From NCBI GenBank assembly GCA_043739385.1, contig JAYUED010000059.1:1-64000 (forward strand): 64,000 bases of DNA, given 5' to 3'. Position numbers and translations under genes: made by a program. This DNA is from Defluviibacillus sp043739385 (GTDB lineage Bacteria; Pseudomonadota; Gammaproteobacteria; Burkholderiales; Burkholderiaceae_C). Below, one piece after another: positions 58,998 to 64,000 of this stretch. Numbering within the stretch: the stretch's first letter is position 1; every line of letters starts with the position of its first letter. Under the pieces are notes generated by a model. The model did not search any database. It worked only from the letters and a program-made list of their open reading frames with translations, and was not told where the DNA came from.

Positions 58998-60575
58998 TCA
59001 GCCTCTCAAGCGCTCTAGCAACGCAGCGGTAGAAGCATCCAGCCCACCCACATCCCCCGTGGCCAAACGCCCTTCAATGTCTTTTGCTAGCACCTTACCC
59101 AGCTCCACACCCCACTGATCAAAGCTGTTGATGCCCCAAAGCGCACCACTCACAAATACCCGGTGCTCGTACAACGCAATAAACGCTCCAAGGCTCTGGG
59201 GCGTTAGGGACTCCAGCACAAAGAACGTGCTGGGCCGATTGCCTGGAAAGTTCTTGTGCCCGCCAACATCGCCCTTGCCAACCATCAGCGCTTGGGCCTG
59301 GGCCACAGCATTGGCCAGTAATTTAGGCTGATGGCCGGGCAAGGTGTGTATTGCTTTTTTGACCGTAATGAACTCCACCGGTATCACGTCCGTGCCCTGG
59401 TGCAGCATCTGGAAGTACGCATGCTGCCCGTTAGTACCCGGTTCGCCCCACAACACCGGTGAGGTGCCAAACGGCAACAACTGGCCCTGGGCATCAACAC
59501 GTTTGCCGTTGCTTTCCATCTCCAGCTGCTGAAAGTAGGCGGGCATTCGTCGCAAAGCGCTGTGGTACGGTGCGATGCAGCGGCTGGTGAAGCCATGAAA
59601 ATTGCGGTACCAAACATCGAGCAAACCCAGGCGTACAGGCAGGTTTTGAGCCAGTGGTGCTGTACGAAAATGTGCGTCCATCGCATGGGCTCCGGCTAGA
59701 AAGCCGTGAAACCCATCTGTCCCTAAGGCAATGGCAATCGGCAACCCAATTGCTGACCACATCGAATAGCGCCCACCCACCCAATCCCAAAAACCAAAGG
59801 TAGTGCTGATGCCAAAATCGTTGGCTGCCGCCACATTGGTAGTCAAAGCGGCGAAATGCCGGGCAATGTCGGTGCCTCCCTGCGCTTCAAACCACGCCTT
59901 AGCTGAAGCCGCGTTGGTCATGGTCTCGGTTGTAGTGAAAGTCTTGGAGGCAATCAAAAACAAAGTGTTTTCAGGTCTAACCTTCGCCAAGACACCAGCT
60001 AACTCATGGCCATCGACGTTGGAGACAAAGTGGATCCGCCGCTTGGGCTCAGCAAATGCGTCCAGAGCCAGCACCACCATTTGTGGGCCTAAATCAGATC
60101 CCCCGATGCCGATGTTGACGATGTCTGTAATAGCACCATCCACGCGCACCTGTTCGGCGAAGCGCAGCATGGAATCCAGTGTGGTGTGAACTTCGTTCAA
60201 CTCATTTGCTATTAAATTAGGCGTCAATGGCACTGAGTCAGGTTTGACTTCAGGCGGTTCACGCAGTAAATAATGCATCACCGCCCGGTGCTCGGTACCG
60301 TTGATAAGCTCGCCTGCAAACATCGCATCGCGGTGCTGCGCCAAGCCGCATTGCTCCGCCAATTGCAACAACAGCACCTCGGTGGGCGCGTCGATCAAGT
60401 TCTTCGACATATCAGCGAAGACATGCGGCGCACTTTGGCTTAACCGCACTACACGCTGAGCGTCCTCACGCAAAGCAACGCGGGCGTCGAAGATGGCCCC
60501 CATGGCGTCAAACTGCGCTTGCAGCTGGCCCCAAGCAGGGGTCCGGTCACAGCGTACCGTCATGGGCTTAGGCAT
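58998..60575 (-). CDS. pgi: Glucose-6-phosphate isomerase
   Basis: Interconverts glucose 6-phosphate and fructose 6-phosphate. The 525-residue protein has the family signatures IGIGGSDLGPQMVV, FVSNVDGHEL, SKTFTTTETM, GGRYSMWSAIGLP and the C-terminal SFDQWGVELGK. It lies directly downstream of tal with three bases between the genes. The variable loop SVPLTPNLIANELN (around residues 112-125) coincides with an AT-rich patch. Confidence 0.96.
   Translation of the reverse strand: MPKPMTVRCDRTPAWGQLQAQFDAMGAIFDARVALREDAQRVVRLSQSAPHVFADMSKNLIDAPTEVLLLQLAEQCGLAQHRDAMFAGELINGTEHRAVMHYLLREPPEVKPDSVPLTPNLIANELNEVHTTLDSMLRFAEQVRVDGAITDIVNIGIGGSDLGPQMVVLALDAFAEPKRRIHFVSNVDGHELAGVLAKVRPENTLFLIASKTFTTTETMTNAASAKAWFEAQGGTDIARHFAALTTNVAAANDFGISTTFGFWDWVGGRYSMWSAIGLPIAIALGTDGFHGFLAGAHAMDAHFRTAPLAQNLPVRLGLLDVWYRNFHGFTSRCIAPYHSALRRMPAYFQQLEMESNGKRVDAQGQLLPFGTSPVLWGEPGTNGQHAYFQMLHQGTDVIPVEFITVKKAIHTLPGHQPKLLANAVAQAQALMVGKGDVGGHKNFPGNRPSTFFVLESLTPQSLGAFIALYEHRVFVSGALWGINSFDQWGVELGKVLAKDIEGRLATGDVGGLDASTAALLERLRG
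60208..60255 (+). repeat. AT-rich dispersed element copy, partial, inside pgi
   Basis: GCTATTAAATTAGGCGTCAA and then GAGTCAGGTTTGACTTCAGG on the plus strand, antisense to pgi. The first 13 bases are identical to the copy in ileS. Confidence 0.4.
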
Positions 60576-60578
60576 GGC

Positions 60579-61526
60579 TCAGGCTCCCAGCAGCAGCTTG
60601 TCCAACTTCACCGCATCAACGACAAAACCGCGGATACCTTCGGCCAACTTGTCAGTAGCCATGGCATCCTCGTTCAGCGCGAAGCGGAAGGCGGCTTCGT
60701 CGTAGTTCACAGGGGATAAATCTAGCGCTTTGGCGGCTTGGGCGTCCAACGCCAGCGGAACGGCTACGTCGCTGGCCGTCATTTGGGCCAGTAAATCAGG
60801 GCTAATGGTTAGCAAATCGCACCCGGCCAACGCAGTAATCTGTCCCACGTTGCGAAAGCTCGCGCCCATCACTTCAGTGGAGATGCCAAATTTTTTGTAA
60901 TGGTTGAAGATGGCCCGCACAGATCTCACGCCGGGGTCGTTCGCGCCCGCGTTGTCTGCTTCAACCCACGCACTACCCGCATTCTTTTTGGCCCAGTCGT
61001 AAATACGGCCAACGAATGGCGAAATCAGCTTCACCTTGGCTTGCCCACACGCCACCGCCTGGCAGAACGAAAACAGCAGTGTCAGGTTGGTATGGATGCC
61101 ACGCTGTTCCAAGCGCTGCGCTGCCTGAATGCCCTCCCAGGTGGCCGCAACTTTGATGAGGATGCGGTCCGAGGAAATGCCTTGCGCCTGGTACATCTCG
61201 ATGAGGCGCTCACCACGCGTAAAACTGGCGTTGGCGTCAAAGCTCAAGCGAGCATCGACTTCAGTCGAAACGCGGCCCGGCACTGACTTCAAAATTTCGC
61301 AGCCAAAGCGAACAATGAGCCGGTCCATCTGTTCGTCGAGCGGCTTGTTGCGAAATTGAGCCACTGTGTCAGTAAGCAGCGGCGCGTAATCTGCTTTTTG
61401 CACCGCCTTCAAAATCAGCGAAGGATTGGTGGTGGCGTCTTGCGGACGGAACGCGGCAATTTGCAGGAAATCGCCGGTATCGGCTACAACAGTGGTGTGA
61501 AGTTTGAGGGCGTCGAGTTGGTTCAT
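60579..61526 (-). CDS. tal: Transaldolase
   Basis: Pentose phosphate enzyme that moves a dihydroxyacetone unit. I use the ATG at 61526 (MNQLDALKLHTTVVADTGDF), giving 315 residues. Motifs: QDATTNPSLIL near the N-terminus, RILIKVAATWEGI with the Schiff-base lysine and TNLTLLFSFCQAVACGQA. GASFRNVGQITALAGCDLLT marks the second half. It forms an operon with pgi. Confidence 0.96.
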   Translation of the reverse strand: MNQLDALKLHTTVVADTGDFLQIAAFRPQDATTNPSLILKAVQKADYAPLLTDTVAQFRNKPLDEQMDRLIVRFGCEILKSVPGRVSTEVDARLSFDANASFTRGERLIEMYQAQGISSDRILIKVAATWEGIQAAQRLEQRGIHTNLTLLFSFCQAVACGQAKVKLISPFVGRIYDWAKKNAGSAWVEADNAGANDPGVRSVRAIFNHYKKFGISTEVMGASFRNVGQITALAGCDLLTISPDLLAQMTASDVAVPLALDAQAAKALDLSPVNYDEAAFRFALNEDAMATDKLAEGIRGFVVDAVKLDKLLLGA

Positions 61527-61700
61527 AGCCTGATTATTCAGGTTTTTCCCTTGAATGGGCCGTAAAACTGCATGGAAAGAGTTACGTACCGAAATCAATT
61601 ACCGATACTTTTCAGCCACGCTGACGCCTTCGTGCAAAAGTGCAGTGATCTACAAAGAGGATAACAATAGGCAAGATTGCGGTGGGAACAACCTCAATCG

Positions 61701-62582
61701 TTACCCCAACGCCAGTGCCATGACCCCCAAACCAATCGCAACGGCTCCGACAATCCGCAAAGCACGGTCGCCCTCGCCTAGCAAATGTCCACCAATCAGC
61801 GCGGCGAATAGCATGCTGACCTCACGCGCAGGTGCAACATGGCTAACAGGCGCTAGGCGTACGGCGTAGAGCACGCAGACGTAAGCTGCAGGACTGGCCA
61901 CGGCGACGACGACGGCGTGCTTCCATTGCAGCGCCCACAGCCGTTTGGCCTCAGGGATATCCCGCAACACTGGCACGATGGACAATGGCAGGCGCAGGAT
62001 GTTGCACCAGTAGTCAAACAAAATGGGGGACAACGCGACGACTTTGACGGCGTAGGCGTCCAGCACGGTGTAACTGGCAATCAGCGCGCCCGTCATCAAG
62101 CCCCAAAACACACCTACTTTGATGCGTTGCCTTTTGTCAGGATCGTGTGCAGCCTTGAACAATCCAGGGCCACCTGCTATTAAAAATACACCAATCACCA
62201 CACCTACAATGCCTAAAAAACCCCAGGTGGATATCTGCTCGCCCAAAACCACGACAGCAAAGGTGGACGACAGCAGTGGCCCGCTGCCTCGCGCCAAGGG
62301 GTAGACAACAGTCAAATCACTTTTGCGGTAACCCGTCAGCAGGCAGTAAAAATACACCCAGTGGATAAAGCCGCTGAGGGCAATCAAGCCCCACTCTTTG
62401 GCGCCCCAAGTGGGCACTACATCCCAGCCCAGCCACAGCGCCAGTGGAGCCCAGACCACGGCCATGATGATGCCGCTGAAGAAGGTGAACCGAACATCAC
62501 CGTTGGCTTTTTTAGCGACTATGTTCCAACTGGCATGGATGATGGCGCCCAGAAGGACGAGTAAAAAAGCGGTAACGGGCAT
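61701..62582 (-). CDS. EamA-type transporter (drug/metabolite transporter superfamily)
   Basis: A 293-residue membrane protein with ten predicted helices in two EamA halves. The first half is LGAIIHASWNIVAKKANGD and YPLARGSGPLLSSTFAV; the second has SHVAPAREVSMLFAALIGG and ends in the basic RALRIVGAVAIGLG. It is a likely exporter of small metabolites; no substrate is indicated. It stands alone. Confidence 0.87.
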   Translation of the reverse strand: MPVTAFLLVLLGAIIHASWNIVAKKANGDVRFTFFSGIIMAVVWAPLALWLGWDVVPTWGAKEWGLIALSGFIHWVYFYCLLTGYRKSDLTVVYPLARGSGPLLSSTFAVVVLGEQISTWGFLGIVGVVIGVFLIAGGPGLFKAAHDPDKRQRIKVGVFWGLMTGALIASYTVLDAYAVKVVALSPILFDYWCNILRLPLSIVPVLRDIPEAKRLWALQWKHAVVVAVASPAAYVCVLYAVRLAPVSHVAPAREVSMLFAALIGGHLLGEGDRALRIVGAVAIGLGVMALALG

Positions 62583-62675
62583 GGGTTGCGACTTTACATG
62601 CTATATCCTCACCTTAGTCCTAGCCCTTGCCTAAACCCGCCGCAAACACAACAACCGCAAATGACTTTGTCCGGC

Positions 62676-63071
62676 TCAGGGGTAGACCGTGATACACCCG
62701 ATGCTGCTGGTGGCCACCAATTGCTTAGTGCTGTCATACCCTTGCACTTGGTAGCAATGGGTTTCGTTAACGTAGACCGAGTTGTCGATCAAGGTGACGT
62801 CGTTCACCGTCGCCAACAAATAACCATCGCGAATCACCACAAAGCGGGCCACATACGGGTTGTCGCTCCAGTCCAGCTCAATAGCTTGCGGCCCGACGCG
62901 TGTCAGGGCCAACGAGAGTGGAGCAACAGGTGGGGGCTGAACGACAACAGGCACGGTGACATCCACATAGCCACCGCCACCGCCGCCACACGCGGTGACA
63001 CCGCCCAAAACTAGGACCGACAAAGCGCTGCCCAACAGGAATCGGCGCGCAAACAAGTTGATTAATTTCAT
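62676..63071 (-). CDS. Small lipoprotein with a fibronectin type III-like domain
   Basis: A 131-residue protein from the ATG at 63071, eight bases after AGGA. The signal ends in a lipobox (VTAC, Cys28), followed by a Gly stretch and a Pro/Val spacer. The rest (residues 50-130) reads like a fibronectin type III domain: the opening LSLALTRVGPQAIELDWSDN, a YLLATV strand and the CYQVQGYDS end. It follows the 246-residue secreted protein at a distance of 11 bp. Its partner and role are unknown. Confidence 0.75.
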   Translation of the reverse strand: MKLINLFARRFLLGSALSVLVLGGVTACGGGGGGYVDVTVPVVVQPPPVAPLSLALTRVGPQAIELDWSDNPYVARFVVIRDGYLLATVNDVTLIDNSVYVNETHCYQVQGYDSTKQLVATSSIGCITVYP

Positions 63072-63082
63072 CAGAAAGTCCT

Positions 63083-63823
63083 TCAAGGTGCCGTTACAGG
63101 GCTAGCCGTCACAGACAGCTTGGACGCACTGAGGTAGAGCAGTGGTGTCGACGATGGCAAGGGCGGAATATCGCCACCTAAGCTACCCTGACGGTCAATG
63201 CGCAACTCCACGAACCGGTCAAACGGACTGGCTGTATTCAAATTAGCGACCATCGAAGCCGGAGGTAGGGCATCGCTCGATAACCCCCCGGCAGCACCGC
63301 GCAAATCCATGCCGCTGGCCTGCTGGTTGACCTGAATCCAGCTGAACCGCAAGATACCTGAGGGCAACACTGATTTGGCCTCCACCCGCACCGACTCGCG
63401 GCTGGGGAAACCGCCGCCACCGTCACTGACGAGAATTTGCGCTTGTGTCACGGGAAAATCGACCGTAGTGCTACCTAAAACTAAGCGAAACGAGCGAATC
63501 GCGCCGCTGTATCGGCCTTTCAGCGGATCAGGGTCCCCGTCAGGGCTGCTGTCGTCATAACGCACAGAGAACGACCATTGGCCCGAGGCAAGGTCGCTTC
63601 GAGAAAAGCCCAAATCCTGAGGAAGGGTGGCTAGCTGTGCGGGCGTTGGCGGCTTGAAGCTGCCCGTACCTGTCAGTTGAATATCGGCGGCATAGGTGGT
63701 TCCAGCCAAGGTAACGCTGGTCATGGCCACCAGCGCCACAGCGCTGAGAAAAGCCGTCACTTTGACCCGGTGTGGGGAGCGCTGATTACTTGGATAGCGT
63801 AGAGGTTCTGTGTGCATGGTCAT
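63083..63823 (-). CDS. Unrecognised secreted protein
   Basis: A 246-residue protein with a signal peptide of about 45 residues (basic start, then VTAFLSAVALVAMTSVTLAG, cleavage near TYAAD). The mature part is beta-rich with SGQWSFSVRYDDSSPDGDPD, which resembles an acidic, calcium-binding-type loop. It has no cysteines in the mature part and no PEP-CTERM tail. I do not recognise the family. It is coupled to the small FN3-like lipoprotein, which suggests a common surface function. Confidence 0.65.
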   Translation of the reverse strand: MTMHTEPLRYPSNQRSPHRVKVTAFLSAVALVAMTSVTLAGTTYAADIQLTGTGSFKPPTPAQLATLPQDLGFSRSDLASGQWSFSVRYDDSSPDGDPDPLKGRYSGAIRSFRLVLGSTTVDFPVTQAQILVSDGGGGFPSRESVRVEAKSVLPSGILRFSWIQVNQQASGMDLRGAAGGLSSDALPPASMVANLNTASPFDRFVELRIDRQGSLGGDIPPLPSSTPLLYLSASKLSVTASPVTAP

Positions 63824-64000
63824 TGCGCGAACCCTATGAAGGATTCGACTTAAGAGTACCGTCCCACAACGCTTGGTAACTGCAGTCAGATGACAAGATT
63901 TTTCACACCATATGGCGATTCACTCACATCCAGAAGTTACATGAATCGCTAATTAACATGAAACTAAGTTACATTAATACCCGTTAATTTCCCCTTTTAT
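63824..64000. other. AT-rich upstream region at the right edge
   Basis: No gene is visible. The last 100 bases are notably AT-rich, and contain several TTAACAT/ACATTAAT-like motifs that could form the promoter of the secreted-protein gene. Confidence 0.4.

Noticed and set aside
1..64000. tRNA or rRNA genes
   Set aside because: No T-arm-like GGTTCRANTCC with matching acceptor stem and no rRNA-like stretch were noticed on either strand; a tRNA search program would be decisive.

Overview
The window looks like a chromosomal segment of a betaproteobacterium of the order Burkholderiales, most likely family Comamonadaceae (Rhodoferax/Limnohabitans/Polaromonas-like). The basis is gene content and order: a thiCOSGE operon with a TPP riboswitch, DUF3460-scpA, MidA-like/SDR/folB/ttcA, ribF-ileS-lspA, an intracellular PHB depolymerase with a Cys nucleophile, and a paired acyl-CoA dehydrogenase operon. 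The sequence is moderately GC-rich by eye and densely coding on both strands. No tRNA, rRNA, CRISPR array or prophage was recognised.

Layout. 1-3900 is the least ordinary part: a possible IS5-type transposase start at the edge, a CHRD lipoprotein, an unrecognised 119-residue protein, a DUF393/DUF4149 pair, a DUF2237 gene, a pentanucleotide tandem repeat, and a decayed junction of an IS3-like OrfA start with a LysR effector domain. 3901-10536 holds a fatty acid desaturase, an RsmB-like rRNA methyltransferase, a DUF1653 protein, purN, a GST, cca, and a MerR/carboxymuconolactone decarboxylase-like pair behind a MerR-type promoter. 10629-19972 is one MdtABC-OprM-type RND efflux operon (adaptor, two permeases, outer-membrane lipoprotein). 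20087-26238 is thiamine biosynthesis: thiC-thiO-thiS-thiG-thiE behind a TPP riboswitch, with divergent thiD.

26341-38183 carries a cupin, a second GST, PHB depolymerase, a ROK kinase, a MidA-like methyltransferase with a DUF2905 gene, a pteridine-reductase-like SDR with folB, an orphan VapB-like antitoxin coupled to ttcA, a DUF4136 lipoprotein, a PEBP protein, a histidine phosphatase, a DSD1-type PLP enzyme and aquaporin Z. 38521-51910 carries two acyl-CoA dehydrogenases, a Tat-exported lipase-like lipoprotein between two matching hairpins, an HNH endonuclease, a CapA-like protein with a small secreted partner, ribF, ileS, lspA, a third GST, a BamE-like lipoprotein, a DUF3460 gene and scpA.

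51899-56409 is the most striking accessory locus: a PQQ alcohol dehydrogenase with the Asp-Tyr-Asp signature of lanthanide-dependent enzymes, a small cytochrome c and a XoxJ-like binding protein, in XoxF-G-J order. It is divergent from a GAF/Fis-type regulator that lacks the AAA+ sigma-54 domain; two inverted repeats, each with a 7-nt spacer, lie between them. Then come tandem membrane diguanylate cyclases, pgi, tal, an EamA transporter and two coupled secreted proteins of unknown function.

A second theme is a set of AT-rich patches of about 60 bp with a recurring pattern (GCTATnAAA...TAGC, then GCTA-GGC). They occur inside otherwise GC-rich housekeeping genes (cca twice, mdtC-like, DSD1, ileS, pgi) and once between genes, and look like copies of a short dispersed element. 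All statements rest on reading the sequence; no database search was run.
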